Shown: one piece after another, positions 17,376 through 26,025 of the stretch
Layout of the letters: the number at the start of each line of letters is the position of its first letter
Numbering within the stretch: position 1 is the stretch's first letter
NCBI GenBank assembly: GCA_022827245.1
Contig: JAJDTI010000201.1
Span: 1 to 61,397 of the forward strand
Source of the DNA: Pseudomonadales bacterium
GTDB lineage: Bacteria > Pseudomonadota > Gammaproteobacteria > Pseudomonadales > Azotimanducaceae
DNA: 61,397 bases
Reading direction: 5' to 3'
Position numbers and translations under genes: made by a program
Notes under the pieces: model-generated
Databases searched by the model: none
Seen by the model: only the letters and a program-made list of their open reading frames with translations
Told to the model about the DNA's origin: nothing

Positions 17376-19877
17376 CTACAGCTCCCTGAGCACCAGCACC
17401 GGCGGCGACTCCACGAGCTTGCGCGTACCGAGATAACCGATCAGGGCGATCAGCACGGCGCCGATGGCGGGACCCGCGAGCCAGAGCCAGGGGTGCAGCT
17501 CGTACCCCAGTTCGAACACCTGCGATCGCAGCACGGTGACCGTGAGTTCCGCGCCAACCACCGCCACCACCCCGGCGAACGCGCCGAGGACCGCGAACTC
17601 GGCCGTCAGGGCCCCGGCGATGAGTCTCATCGTGCCCCCGAGGGCGCGCACGAGGGCGTGTTCCTTCAGGCGCGCCTCGTGGCTCGCCTGGATCGAGGCC
17701 ACGAGCACCAGCGCGCCGGCGCCGAGGACGAGGCCCAGCACCAGTTCGATCGCCTGCGTGACCCGCCCGACGATGCTGCGCACCTGGCGGATGATCTCGT
17801 CGACTTCGATGACCGTGATCGTGGGATGCTCGGACAGGAGGCGGTTGAGGAACGGCTTGGCCTCGGCGTCGAGGTGGAAGCTCGTCATGTGGGTGGTGGC
17901 GAAGTCGCGCAGCGCGCCTCCGGAGAAGATCAGGAAGAAGTTCGGCTGCAGGCTGTCCCACTCGACCCGCCGCGTGTTCGCCACGCGCGCGGTCACGGGC
18001 AAGCCGCCGATGTCGAAGGCCAGTTCGTCCCCGATGCCGAGCCCGAAACGGGCGGCATACTCGTCCTCGAGCGAGATGAGGGCTTCGTCCGTGCCCTCCG
18101 GCCACCACGCGCCCTCCACGAGCACGTTGTTGTCGGGCAGCGTGTCGGACCACGTCAGGTTGCGCTCGGACCGCAGGCGCGGCCCGTCCGGCCCCCGGCG
18201 ATGGGTCTCCGCCCAGGACTCGGCGGCCTCGCCGTTCACGCTCATGACTCGGCCGCGGATCATCGGAAAGAGGTGTCCGTCATAGTCCGTGTGGGTCGCC
18301 AGCAGGGCCTGCACCGCCTCGACCTCGTCGTCGGCGACGTTCATGACGAAGTGGTTCGGCGCGTCCTCGGGCAACTGCGCGCGCCACTCGTCCAGCAGGG
18401 CCGTGCGGATCAGCAGCAGGATGAGCAGGAGCATGATCGCGATCCCGAAGATCGTGATCTGGGCGACGTTCTCCCGGTAGCGCCGCTGCAGGCCCGCCAG
18501 CGCGAGCCGCCAGGCGCTGCCGGCCTGCATCCCCACGACGCGCCCGCCGCGCAGGAGCGCGAGCGCCAGCACGGCGAACGCCCCGCAGACGCCCACCCCG
18601 CCGACGAGCGCCCACAGGGTCAGGAAGACATCGCCGCTGTACCACACCAGCAGGCCGAGCCCGCCGATGGCGGCGGACCCATACGTGAACGCCTGCGACG
18701 CCGCGCCGGCATGCACGTCCCGCCGGATCACGCGCATCGGCGAAACCCCGCGCAGGGCGAGCAGCGGCGGCAGGGCGAACGCCAGCAGGCACACGAAGCC
18801 CGTGACGGCCCCCAACGCCAGCGGGCGGGGGCTCGGCAACGGCAGCGACGCCGGCAGATAGGCGGCCAACGCCGCCACGATGCCCTGGTGCACCAGGCCC
18901 CCGAGCACAAGGCCCGTCACGACCCCGGCGCCCCCGACCACACTCAGGATACCCAGGTAGCCCCACTGCACGTCGGACGGCGTGGCCCCGAGGGTCTTGA
19001 GCACGCCGACATGGTCGTAGTGCCGCCGCGCGTATCGGTGCGCGCCGAGCGCAACGGCGACTCCGGCGAGCAGGACCGCCAGCAGTCCTCCCAGGAGAAG
19101 GAAGCTCTCGGCGCGGTCGAGGGCTTCGCCGATGGTCGGGTTCGCGTCGGCGATGCCCCGCCAGCGGTAATTGGGCGCGAGGTCCGGCTCGATGGCCGCG
19201 CGCAGTTCGGCGAGGCTGCCGTCGTCTCCCGCGAGGAGCAGCCGGTAGCCGACCCGGCTGCCCGGCTGGATCACCCGCGTCTCGGGTACATCGTCGATGT
19301 GCATCAGGAGACGCGGGCCGAGATCGAACACGCTGCCGCCGCGGTCCGGCTCGCCCACGAGCACCCGTGCGATCTCGAGGCGCGCGTAGCCGAGCGCCAC
19401 CGTGTCCCCCACCGCGAGATCGAGCGCCGGGAACAGGCGCGAGTCGAGCCACACCTCGCCCGGCGCGGGGACGGCGTCCGTGACGCCGGCGGGTCCGAAC
19501 GGCTCTCCCGCGACGCGCAGCACGCCGCGCAGGGGATAGCGGTCCCCCACGGCCTTGACGGACACGAGCTGGCTGCGGGCGTCCGTCGATTCGTCCGCGA
19601 AGAGCATCGACGGGAAGGTAATGACGTCGGTCTGTGCCAGCCCGAGGCGGCGCGCGGCGTCACGAAAGTCCTCGGGTATCGGCCGCGTCGAGCCGATGAC
19701 CCGGTCGGCGCCCAGGAACGTGGTCGACTCGGAGAGGAGGGCCTCGCGCAGGCGGTCGACGAACAGGCCGATCGCGGTCACCGTGCCCACCGCCACCACG
19801 ACGGCCGCGAGCAGCAGGCGCAGTTCGCCGGCGCGCCAGTCGCGCACGGCCAGCCGCAGCACCATGCGCGGCGTCAC
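17376..19877 (-). CDS. ybbP: ABC transporter permease, YbbP/FtsX-like
   Basis: 833-residue integral membrane protein of the MacB/FtsX permease superfamily, with an N-terminal membrane segment (LLLAAVVVAVGTVTAIGLFV), a large periplasmic domain, two clusters of membrane helices and a second periplasmic domain. HVGVLKTLGATPSDVQWGYL is the typical FtsX-domain cytoplasmic motif and recurs as EHALVRALGGTMRLIAGAL. The start is GTG at 19875-19877, which overlaps the ybbA TGA. With ybbA and divergent tesA this reproduces the E. coli tesA/ybbAP locus; the substrate is not established. Confidence 0.85.
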   Translation of the reverse strand: MTPRMVLRLAVRDWRAGELRLLLAAVVVAVGTVTAIGLFVDRLREALLSESTTFLGADRVIGSTRPIPEDFRDAARRLGLAQTDVITFPSMLFADESTDARSQLVSVKAVGDRYPLRGVLRVAGEPFGPAGVTDAVPAPGEVWLDSRLFPALDLAVGDTVALGYARLEIARVLVGEPDRGGSVFDLGPRLLMHIDDVPETRVIQPGSRVGYRLLLAGDDGSLAELRAAIEPDLAPNYRWRGIADANPTIGEALDRAESFLLLGGLLAVLLAGVAVALGAHRYARRHYDHVGVLKTLGATPSDVQWGYLGILSVVGGAGVVTGLVLGGLVHQGIVAALAAYLPASLPLPSPRPLALGAVTGFVCLLAFALPPLLALRGVSPMRVIRRDVHAGAASQAFTYGSAAIGGLGLLVWYSGDVFLTLWALVGGVGVCGAFAVLALALLRGGRVVGMQAGSAWRLALAGLQRRYRENVAQITIFGIAIMLLLILLLIRTALLDEWRAQLPEDAPNHFVMNVADDEVEAVQALLATHTDYDGHLFPMIRGRVMSVNGEAAESWAETHRRGPDGPRLRSERNLTWSDTLPDNNVLVEGAWWPEGTDEALISLEDEYAARFGLGIGDELAFDIGGLPVTARVANTRRVEWDSLQPNFFLIFSGGALRDFATTHMTSFHLDAEAKPFLNRLLSEHPTITVIEVDEIIRQVRSIVGRVTQAIELVLGLVLGAGALVLVASIQASHEARLKEHALVRALGGTMRLIAGALTAEFAVLGAFAGVVAVVGAELTVTVLRSQVFELGYELHPWLWLAGPAIGAVLIALIGYLGTRKLVESPPVLVLREL

Positions 19878-20560
19878 GCGGCGATCCTTCCCGCTTCCAG
19901 GGTGACGATACGGTTGCACCGGTCCGCGAGGGCGGCATCGTGCGTCACGAGCACGAGCGTCGCGCCGGACTCGACGTTGAGATCGAACAGGAGGTCGATC
20001 ACGCGCGCTCCCGTTGCGGTGTCCAGGTTCCCGGTGGGTTCGTCCGCGAACAGGACCTTCGGCCGCGAGGCGAAGGCCCGCGCGATGGCCACCCGTTGCT
20101 GCTCGCCCCCCGAAAGCTCGCGCGGATAGTGCGTCACCCGTTCCGCCAGGCCCACGCGCGTCAGGAACTGCAGCGCGTCATCCCGCGCAGCGGCGTCGCC
20201 CCGCAGCTCCGACGGCAACATCACGTTCTCGAGCGCCGACAGGCTCTCGATGAGCTGGAAGGTCTGGAACACGAAGCCGATGCACCGTCCGCGGACCCGC
20301 GCGCGCTGCTCTTCGGACAGCGCCGTGATCTCTTCCCCGTCGAGCCAGACGTCGCCGGCGCTCGGGAGATCGAGCCCCGCCAGGATTCCGAGCATCGTGG
20401 TCTTGCCGGACCCGGAGGCGCCCACCACCGCCACCGACTCGCCGGCCGCCGCCTCGAAATCCACGTCGTCGAGGATGCAAAGGTCGCCCTCCGCGGTCGG
20501 CACGGTCTTGTTGATCGCGCGGGCGCGCAGGATCGGCGATTCGGCGGAACCGTCGTTCAT
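19874..20560 (-). CDS. ybbA: ABC transporter ATP-binding protein YbbA
   Basis: 228-residue ABC ATPase of the LolD/MacB type. Walker A is GASGSGKTT (residues about 47-55), the Q-loop is FVFQTFQL, the signature is LSGGEQQR, Walker B is VLFADEPTGNLD and the H-loop is LVTHD. It partners the YbbP permease, with which it overlaps by 4 bp. The ATG at 20558-20560 faces tesA across a short divergent intergenic region. Confidence 0.9.
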   Translation of the reverse strand: MNDGSAESPILRARAINKTVPTAEGDLCILDDVDFEAAAGESVAVVGASGSGKTTMLGILAGLDLPSAGDVWLDGEEITALSEEQRARVRGRCIGFVFQTFQLIESLSALENVMLPSELRGDAAARDDALQFLTRVGLAERVTHYPRELSGGEQQRVAIARAFASRPKVLFADEPTGNLDTATGARVIDLLFDLNVESGATLVLVTHDAALADRCNRIVTLEAGRIAA

Positions 20561-20643
20561 GTCGGGTGTCGGATGACCTCAAACACCGGGCGCCGACGGG
20601 GCCGGCGGCCGGATCCGATGGGCTTGCGGCGCATAGACTACCA

Positions 20644-21306
20644 TTGCGTATACGCATCACCGGCGCCCATCCGTTGCAACGCCTGTCACGCATCTTTGCG
20701 CTACTCGTCCTGTTCATCGCCGCCGGCGCCGCCCCCAACGTCGACGCGCCCGGAGGCACGCACCCGACCATCCTCGTCCTGGGCGACAGCCTGAGCGCCG
20801 CCTACGGCATGGCTCCCGAGCGGGGCTGGGTCCGCCTGCTGGCCGAGCGTCTCGCAGACGAGGGCAGTCCCTATGGGGTCGTGAACGCCAGCGTCAGCGG
20901 CGAGACGACCACGGGCGGACGCGCGCGCGCCCCCGCGCTGCTCGAGCGGCACCGGCCGCGCATCGTGATCGTCGAACTCGGAGGCAACGACGGTCTGCGC
21001 GGCTATTCCGTGGCGCGGATCCGGGAGAACCTGGACGCCATCGCGCGAGCGGCTCGCGACAAGGGAGCCGCCGTCGTCGTCGCGGGCATGCAGATGACGC
21101 CCAATCTCGGCCCCCGCTACACCGAGTCGTTCCGGGACGTCTTCGTCGAGGTCAGCGAGTCGCTCGACGCGAAGCTGGTGCCTTTCTTCCTCGAGGGGAT
21201 CGACCCGGAGACCATGCTGCAGCGCGACGGAATCCACCCGACCGCGGAGGCCCAGCCGATTCTGCTCGAAAACGTCTGGGAGGTGCTGGAGCCGCTGTTG
21301 CGGTGA
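20644..21306 (+). CDS. tesA: Arylesterase / acyl-CoA thioesterase I TesA (SGNH hydrolase)
   Basis: SGNH-family esterase, lysophospholipase and thioesterase exported to the periplasm. Block I is LVLGDSLSAAYG with the nucleophile Ser, block III is VELGGNDGLRG and the catalytic Asp/His are in RDGIHPTAEA. A signal peptide (RLSRIFALLVLFIAAGA) precedes it. The start is uncertain: the frame is open to a GTG at 20566 but there is no ATG before the signal peptide; TTG at 20644 or 20674 fits the E. coli protein better. It is divergent from ybbA-ybbP as in E. coli. Confidence 0.82.
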   Translation: MRIRITGAHPLQRLSRIFALLVLFIAAGAAPNVDAPGGTHPTILVLGDSLSAAYGMAPERGWVRLLAERLADEGSPYGVVNASVSGETTTGGRARAPALLERHRPRIVIVELGGNDGLRGYSVARIRENLDAIARAARDKGAAVVVAGMQMTPNLGPRYTESFRDVFVEVSESLDAKLVPFFLEGIDPETMLQRDGIHPTAEAQPILLENVWEVLEPLLR

Positions 21307-21753
21307 GGCGGCGCGCCGCCCGGCACCTCAGCCGGATCGATCAGGCCGAAGCGCCGCCAACCCCTGGACAGCGGCACAGGAGACCCGTTTCCGCCGACCC
21401 TCCCCTCCAACGCAACATCGCCCAATTCAACCGTGGCCGCGGCGCGCGGCGATCTGTTTCGATCAGCCGCGGCCCCAAATGATCAGGGCGATGTTCCGTT
21501 TGCAGACGATGTCCGGCTCGACACCTCGCCATCACCTGCCCGGCTCCTGCGCCGATCACCGACCCCACCACGAGCAGGGAGCGTTTTCCACGGGCCGTCC
21601 ACGGGCGCGGTCTCCCAATACATCAGAGCGCCGGTGGGCGGGCGGTGGAAAACGCGGTGCCGGAGCCGCCACGAACCTTGATCGGGGCGATGTTCCGTCA
21701 CGGAGCAGTCGCGCCGTGCGCGCAAGCGACACGGGACGGGGCAAGCCCGTCCC
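21307..21753. repeat. Gene-free 447-bp stretch with clustered inverted and direct repeats
   Basis: No convincing coding frame lies between tesA and bolA. The stretch holds a 14-bp palindrome directly after the tesA stop (21307-21320, possible terminator); an 8-bp inverted repeat GGCCGCGG/CCGCGGCC (21435-21442 and 21466-21473); a perfect 11-bp inverted repeat GCGTTTTCCAC/GTGGAAAACGC (21581-21591 and 21645-21655); and three copies of a TTGATCGGGGCGATGTTCCG-like unit, one inverted (about 21410-21429) and two direct (about 21479-21498 and 21678-21697). It ends in the hairpin that supplies the bolA stop. It resembles a cluster of short palindromic intergenic elements. Confidence 0.65.
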
Positions 21754-21756
21754 CTA
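21733..21756 (-). repeat. TAG-hairpin element, copy 1 (bolA stop)
   Basis: On the minus strand the element reads TAG, then GGGACGGG, loop CTTGC, then CCCGTCCC (arms 21733-21740 and 21746-21753). The TAG is the stop codon of bolA. After the hairpin it continues GTGTCG, as does copy 2 with one mismatch. There is no T tract, so it is not a classic intrinsic terminator. Confidence 0.75.
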
Positions 21757-22071
21757 CGGAGACCGGCCTCCACCGAGGCACGGGGGCGACATCGGCGCCT
21801 CCCCGAAGCGCGTCTTCCAGTCGTCCTCCGTGTAGGTGTGCAGCGCCAACGCGTGCACCGGGCCGGCGAGTTCGTCCGCCAGCACGGCGTTGACCATGCG
21901 GTGGCGTTCGAGCAGGCGCCGCCCCTCGAAGCCGTCCGCCACGACGACGACGCGGAAGTGGGATTCCGAACCCGCGGGAACGTTGTGGTTCGGGCTCTCG
22001 TTCTCGACGACGAGGTGAGCCGGCGCCAGCGCTTCCGCGAGCTTCGCCTCGATAGTTTCCTGTACGTTCAT
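21754..22071 (-). CDS. bolA: BolA family protein
   Basis: 105-residue class II KH-fold protein of the BolA group, which acts with monothiol glutaredoxins in iron-sulfur trafficking and as a stress regulator. Landmarks are ESPNHNVPAGSESHFRVVVV and the RHRMVNAVLADEL helix containing the RHR[ML]V motif, followed by VHALALHTYT. The ATG at 22069-22071 is used; a GTG-rich extension of five residues is possible. The stop codon belongs to a repeated hairpin element, and the last residues (GGGRSP) may have been acquired with it. Confidence 0.9.
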   Translation of the reverse strand: MNVQETIEAKLAEALAPAHLVVENESPNHNVPAGSESHFRVVVVADGFEGRRLLERHRMVNAVLADELAGPVHALALHTYTEDDWKTRFGEAPMSPPCLGGGRSP

Positions 22072-22119
22072 CGCACCCCCGCGCACGGCTCCTAACGCCA
22101 GTTACGCCAGCCGGCCGCC

Positions 22120-22147
22120 TTGCGGACGCCGGTCCACGGGATAATAT
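22120..22147 (+). promoter_or_regulatory. Candidate promoter for yaaA
   Basis: TTGCGG (22120-22125), 16-bp spacer, TAATAT (22142-22147), about 30 bp before the yaaA ATG; an overlapping TATAGT at 22145-22150 is an alternative -10. The A+T patch is conspicuous against the GC-rich surroundings. The -35 matches consensus in the first three bases only. Confidence 0.4.
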
Positions 22148-22176
22148 AGTTTGTTCGCCGCCTGAGGGTGCTCTCC

Positions 22177-22965
22177 ATGCTGCTGGTCATCTCGCCCGCC
22201 AAGTCCCTCGACTTCGACTCCGCGCCCGCGACGCGCAAGCACTCGCAGCCCGCGTTCCTCGAAGACGCGCGGGCCCTCGTCGACGGGCTGAAGGACCTCG
22301 CCCCCGGCGAGATCTCGGACCTCATGCACATCAGTACCCGGCTCGGAGAACTGAACTGCGACCGCTTCAACGAGTGGTCGCCGCCGTTCACCCGCGCCAA
22401 CGCGAAACAGGCCGTGCTCGCGTTCAAGGGCGACGTCTACATGGGCATGCGGGCGTGGGACTTCTCGGAACGCGACTTCACCTGGGCGCAGAAGCGCGTC
22501 CGGATCCTGTCGGGCCTGTACGGGCTGCTGAAGCCCCTGGACCTCATCCAGCCCTACCGGCTCGAGATGGGCACCGCGTTCGCGAACGCGCGCGGCAGCG
22601 ACCTCTACGCCTTCTGGGGCGACCGGCTGACCGATGCCCTGCGCGACGAACTCGACGGGCATCGCACGCGGACGCTGATCAACCTCGCGTCGAACGAGTA
22701 CTGGAACGCCGTCCGTCCGGAGCGTCTCGACGCGCGCGTGGTGACGCCGGTCTTCAAGGACCTCAAGAACGGGCGGTACAAGTTCATCAGCTTCTTCGCG
22801 AAGAAGGCCCGCGGCGCCATGATCGGCCACGTCGTTCGCAACCGCATCGACACCGTCAAGGGGCTGAAGGACTTCGACTGGCAGGGCTACCGCTTCTCCG
22901 CCGAGCAGTCGACGGCCGACGACCTCGTCTTCCTGCGGGACGGCGTACGCGCGCAGGCGGCCTGA
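22177..22965 (+). CDS. yaaA: Peroxide stress protein YaaA
   Basis: 262-residue cytoplasmic DUF328/UPF0246 protein that limits intracellular free iron and oxidative damage in E. coli. Clear family motifs are MLLVISPAKSLDF at the N terminus, FTRANAKQAVLAFKGDVY, RILSGLYGLLKPLDLIQPYR, NLASNEYWNAV and FISFFAKKARG. The ATG at 22177 is chosen over the GTG at 22168 because it aligns with the E. coli start and has GAGGG 8 bp upstream. It is divergent from bolA, another stress-related gene. Confidence 0.93.
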   Translation: MLLVISPAKSLDFDSAPATRKHSQPAFLEDARALVDGLKDLAPGEISDLMHISTRLGELNCDRFNEWSPPFTRANAKQAVLAFKGDVYMGMRAWDFSERDFTWAQKRVRILSGLYGLLKPLDLIQPYRLEMGTAFANARGSDLYAFWGDRLTDALRDELDGHRTRTLINLASNEYWNAVRPERLDARVVTPVFKDLKNGRYKFISFFAKKARGAMIGHVVRNRIDTVKGLKDFDWQGYRFSAEQSTADDLVFLRDGVRAQAA

Positions 22966-22974
22966 CCGCCGGAC

Positions 22975-23742
22975 TCAGGCGCCGGTCTCCGGCACCCGCA
23001 GCAGGTCCCCCAACTGCGCCTTGCGCAGCTTCACGGGGTTGCGCTTCGCACCGATGTTCAGCATCTCGACGAAGAGCGAGAACCCCATCGCGACGTAGAT
23101 GTAGCCCTTCGGCACGTGCAGCCCGACCCCCTCGGCGACCAGGGCGAACCCGATGATGAGGAGGAACGAGAGCGCCAGCATCTTGAGGGTCGGGTGATCC
23201 TCGACGAAGCGGCTCACCGGCCCCGCCGCCACCATCATCACGAGCACCGCGGTGACGATGGCCGCGATCATGACCGGAAGTTCGTCCACCAGGCCCACCG
23301 CCGTGATCACCGAGTCGAGCGAGAACACGATGTCGATGATGGCGATCTGGAAGAGCACCGCGCCGAGACGCGCGACCGCCTCGCCCACATGGCTCTCGGG
23401 CGCGTGGTACTCCAGCGAGTTGTGCATCTCCCGGGTGGACTTGGCGATGAGGAACGCCCCGCCCGCGATCAGGATGATGTCCCGGCCGGAAATCCCGTGG
23501 CCGAACACCTCGAAGAGGTCCTCCGACAGGCTCATGATCCACGACAGCGACAGGAGCAGCGCGATGCGCATGAACATCGCGGCGCTCAGGCCGAGCAGGC
23601 GCGCCCGCGCGCGCTGGTGCTCCGGCAGCCTCCCGGTGAGTATCGAAATGAAGACGATGTTGTCGATCCCGAGAACGATCTCGAGCAGCGTCAGGGTGAG
23701 GAATGCAACCCAGACCTCGGGGTTGGCGAGCAGGTCGAGCAT
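22975..23742 (-). CDS. TerC family integral membrane protein
   Basis: 255-residue membrane protein with about seven membrane segments. Family motifs are LLEIVLGIDNIVFIS (acidic pair in the first helix) and IIDIVFSLDSVITAVG, and MGFSLFVEMLN near the end. TerC proteins are linked to metal ion (notably manganese) homeostasis and export, and originally to tellurite resistance. The gene ends 9 bp from the yaaA stop on the opposite strand, a tight convergent pair. Confidence 0.87.
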   Translation of the reverse strand: MLDLLANPEVWVAFLTLTLLEIVLGIDNIVFISILTGRLPEHQRARARLLGLSAAMFMRIALLLSLSWIMSLSEDLFEVFGHGISGRDIILIAGGAFLIAKSTREMHNSLEYHAPESHVGEAVARLGAVLFQIAIIDIVFSLDSVITAVGLVDELPVMIAAIVTAVLVMMVAAGPVSRFVEDHPTLKMLALSFLLIIGFALVAEGVGLHVPKGYIYVAMGFSLFVEMLNIGAKRNPVKLRKAQLGDLLRVPETGA

Positions 23743-23786
23743 GGGACTATCATGAATCGCGTCAGCGCAACGGGCGGAAGTTAAAC

Positions 23787-24113
23787 ATGGCCGAAGATCG
23801 CAACCCAGCCGGATCGGATCCCTCTGTCGAGGCCTCTGCCGAGGCCCTCGAAGCCGCCGTGTTCCGCCGGCTGCTCGCGCACCTCGACGACCACACGGAA
23901 GTCCAGAACATCGACCTCATGAACCTGGCGGGCTTCTGCCGCAACTGCCTGTCGAAGTGGTACGTCGCGGCGGCGGAGGAACAGGGCGTCGCGGTGGATT
24001 ACGAGGCCGCCCGGGAGATCGTCTACGGGATGCCGTACAGCGAGTGGAAACAGAAGCACCAGCGCGAGGCCACCCCGGAACAACTCGCCGCCATGCAGGC
24101 CCGGCAACCGTAG
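23787..24113 (+). CDS. DUF1244 family protein
   Basis: 108-residue soluble protein of the DUF1244 (COG3492) family, typical of proteobacteria and of unknown function. The conserved core is DLMNLAGFCRNCLSKWY followed by EIVYGMPYSEWKQKHQ; two cysteines (FCRNC) may bind metal. The ATG at 23787 follows GGAAG; it is divergent from the TerC gene with a 44-bp gap. An in-frame GTG extension overlaps the TerC gene and is unlikely. Confidence 0.87.
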   Translation: MAEDRNPAGSDPSVEASAEALEAAVFRRLLAHLDDHTEVQNIDLMNLAGFCRNCLSKWYVAAAEEQGVAVDYEAAREIVYGMPYSEWKQKHQREATPEQLAAMQARQP

Positions 24114-24169
24114 CCCTCTCCCGTCTCCTCCAGCGCCGGATCCGCCGCGGCGCGATCACCGCGGCCATC

Positions 24170-24772
24170 GTGGTCGCGGTGCTGTCCGCCGCACTGCTGC
24201 AGAGGGACGACGCCGGTCCGGCACCGGTGCGCTACGCCGTCGTCGACCGTTCCGGCTGGCTCGGCGACGCGGCGCGCCGGGACATCATCGCCACCGACGT
24301 CCGCGCCTTCCTGGACAAGCTCCCGGCCGGTACGGTCGCCGCCGACCCGGTCCTCGCGGAGTTCCTCGCCGCGCGGGGCACCGTCGAGGCGCATGCCGTG
24401 GACCTGATCCACACGCTCTCGGTGGAGTCCGGGCGGCTCCGGGCTCCGGAGGCGCTGCACGAACGCTTCGCCCAGTGGTGGATGGACCACCCGGACGCTG
24501 TGCGCGCGGCGGCGCCGGATGTGTCGTTCGCCCGGTTCGTCGAGGTGTACCCGGCCCGGCCCCTCGGACGCCTCGGAGAACTGGTCGCCGACGGCAGCGT
24601 GGACGGCTACTTCGTCATCCCCGACGACTCGGTCGCGACCGGCGAGGCGCCCCGTTTCCTCGGGGCCGGGGGGGCCGGGGCCGCCGCAAGCGGCATCGAG
24701 GCATGGTACGGGGAAGTGACCGAGGCGCTCGTCGCGCGGCAGCGCGTCCTCGAAGCGAACGAGGGGACCTGA
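24170..24772 (+). CDS. Hypothetical protein resembling the extracytoplasmic part of an ABC-2 (NatB-like) permease
   Basis: The frame encodes a basic stretch and one membrane segment (GAITAAIVVAVLSAALL), then VRYAVVDRSGWLGD, FVEVYPARPLGRLGELVADG, DGYFVIPDDSVATGE and EAWYGEVTEALVARQRVLEA. From memory these resemble the large periplasmic loop of NatB/ABC-2 permeases, but the C-terminal membrane helices are missing, so this may be a fragment or a solo domain. The start is unresolved: there is no ATG, GTG at 24170 cuts into the membrane segment, and the frame is open back to 23957 through the DUF1244 gene. Function unknown. Confidence 0.45.
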   Translation: MVAVLSAALLQRDDAGPAPVRYAVVDRSGWLGDAARRDIIATDVRAFLDKLPAGTVAADPVLAEFLAARGTVEAHAVDLIHTLSVESGRLRAPEALHERFAQWWMDHPDAVRAAAPDVSFARFVEVYPARPLGRLGELVADGSVDGYFVIPDDSVATGEAPRFLGAGGAGAAASGIEAWYGEVTEALVARQRVLEANEGT

Positions 24773-24853
24773 GCGGACCGGCGCCCGCCGCCGCTTGAAC
24801 TGCCCGGGGTCCTGCGCTTCAATCCCCCGCCACGCTGCCGACGACGGGTTCCC

Positions 24854-25543
24854 ATGGAGGAGAGACTTCGCAAGCTGTGGCGGGAGTGGCGCGGATTCGC
24901 GCTGTTCGTCGCCGTCATGCTCGTGTTCCGTTCCGCGATCGCGGACTGGAATCAGGTCCCCTCCGGCTCCATGCAGCCCACCATCCTGCCGGGCGACCGC
25001 ATCGTGGTGGACAAGCTGGCGTACGACCTGCGGGTGCCGTTCACGCTGACCCGCATCTCGCAGTGGTCCGCGCCGGAGCGCGGCGACGTGATCACCTTTC
25101 CGTCGCCCCTCGACGAACGGCTGTTCGTCAAGCGCGTGGTGGGCATGCCCGGCGACACGGTGGAGCTCCGGCGCAACCGCCTGATCATCAACGGCACCGC
25201 GGCCACCTACGACGCCCTGACGGAGGAAGAGATCCGCTCGCTGCCGATCCGGCCCTCCGCCAGCTACCGCGTCTATCGCGAGACGGTGCTCGGCAGCTCG
25301 CGCATCATCATGGTGCGCAAGGCGCCCATCGACCGCGGCTATTCGAGCTTCGGACCCGTCGTCGTGCCCGACGACCACTACCTGGTGCTCGGCGACAACC
25401 GCGACAACAGCGGCGACTTCCGGCGGATAGGTCCCGTGGCGCGGGAACGCGTCCTCGGCCGCGCGCACGCCATCGCCTTCTCGCTGAACTACGACAACTA
25501 CTACGCGCCGCGAGTCGGCCGCTTCTTCACCGATCTCCCCTAG
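24854..25543 (+). CDS. lepB: Signal peptidase I
   Basis: 229-residue membrane-bound serine protease that removes Sec signal peptides. One N-terminal membrane segment (residues about 14-30) is followed by VPSGSMQPTI with catalytic Ser39, GDVITFPSP, RLFVKRVVGMPGD with catalytic Lys93, and LVLGDNRDNSGDFR (box E, with Phe where Ser is usual). The ATG at 24854 follows GGTTCCC; no strong Shine-Dalgarno. It lies alone, not with lepA and rnc as in E. coli. Confidence 0.92.
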   Translation: MEERLRKLWREWRGFALFVAVMLVFRSAIADWNQVPSGSMQPTILPGDRIVVDKLAYDLRVPFTLTRISQWSAPERGDVITFPSPLDERLFVKRVVGMPGDTVELRRNRLIINGTAATYDALTEEEIRSLPIRPSASYRVYRETVLGSSRIIMVRKAPIDRGYSSFGPVVVPDDHYLVLGDNRDNSGDFRRIGPVARERVLGRAHAIAFSLNYDNYYAPRVGRFFTDLP

Positions 25544-25593
25544 CGCCCCGCAACCGTCGCCTGCGGCTCCGCTCGCGGCCCAGCCCCACCGGC

Positions 25594-25839
25594 CTACGAG
25601 CCCGCGCCGTTTCTGCGGCGCGGCCCCCTAGGGCGACCGCCCCGCAGCAGCCGGAGCACGGCCGCCGCCAGGGCTGCGAGCACCGCCAGGCCGATCACGA
25701 ACACCGCGCTGGTGAGGAGGAAGTCCAGCAGTTCGCCGGTGTCCAGTTCGAAGGACCGCGCCAGCCAGGCGATCGCCAGGAAGGCCGTCAACGCCACCGG
25801 CACGACCCAGCGTGTCGATCCGCCTCGCCATCGCGCCAT
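25594..25839 (-). CDS. Small two-pass membrane protein, unknown function
   Basis: 81 residues with two membrane segments (about 12-27 and 39-62) and a very basic C-terminal tail (RGGRPRGPRRRNG). The ATG at 25837-25839 follows GGGAG with 6-bp spacing. The frame is open further upstream, but without recognisable features. It converges with lepB (50-bp gap) and is divergent from ctp. I do not recognise the family. Confidence 0.5.
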   Translation of the reverse strand: MARWRGGSTRWVVPVALTAFLAIAWLARSFELDTGELLDFLLTSAVFVIGLAVLAALAAAVLRLLRGGRPRGPRRRNGAGS

Positions 25840-26025
25840 GTCGAACTCCCACCGTGCCGTCCCGGCAACGATGAACCCGAGGCACCCGCGACGCAACCGC
25901 TCCATGACCAGCCGCTTCGCCGCCGCCGCGCACGGGAGCCATAAGCACGCCGGCCCCGGCGCAGTGTTTATTCCCGAACCCGCTCGCGTTACATTCCCCT
26001 TCCGCCGTTCACGGGTGACGGAGAC

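Noticed and set aside
25594..25630. TAG-hairpin copy at the end of the small membrane protein gene
   Set aside because: The stop is TAG followed by GCC, with no matching stem or loop.
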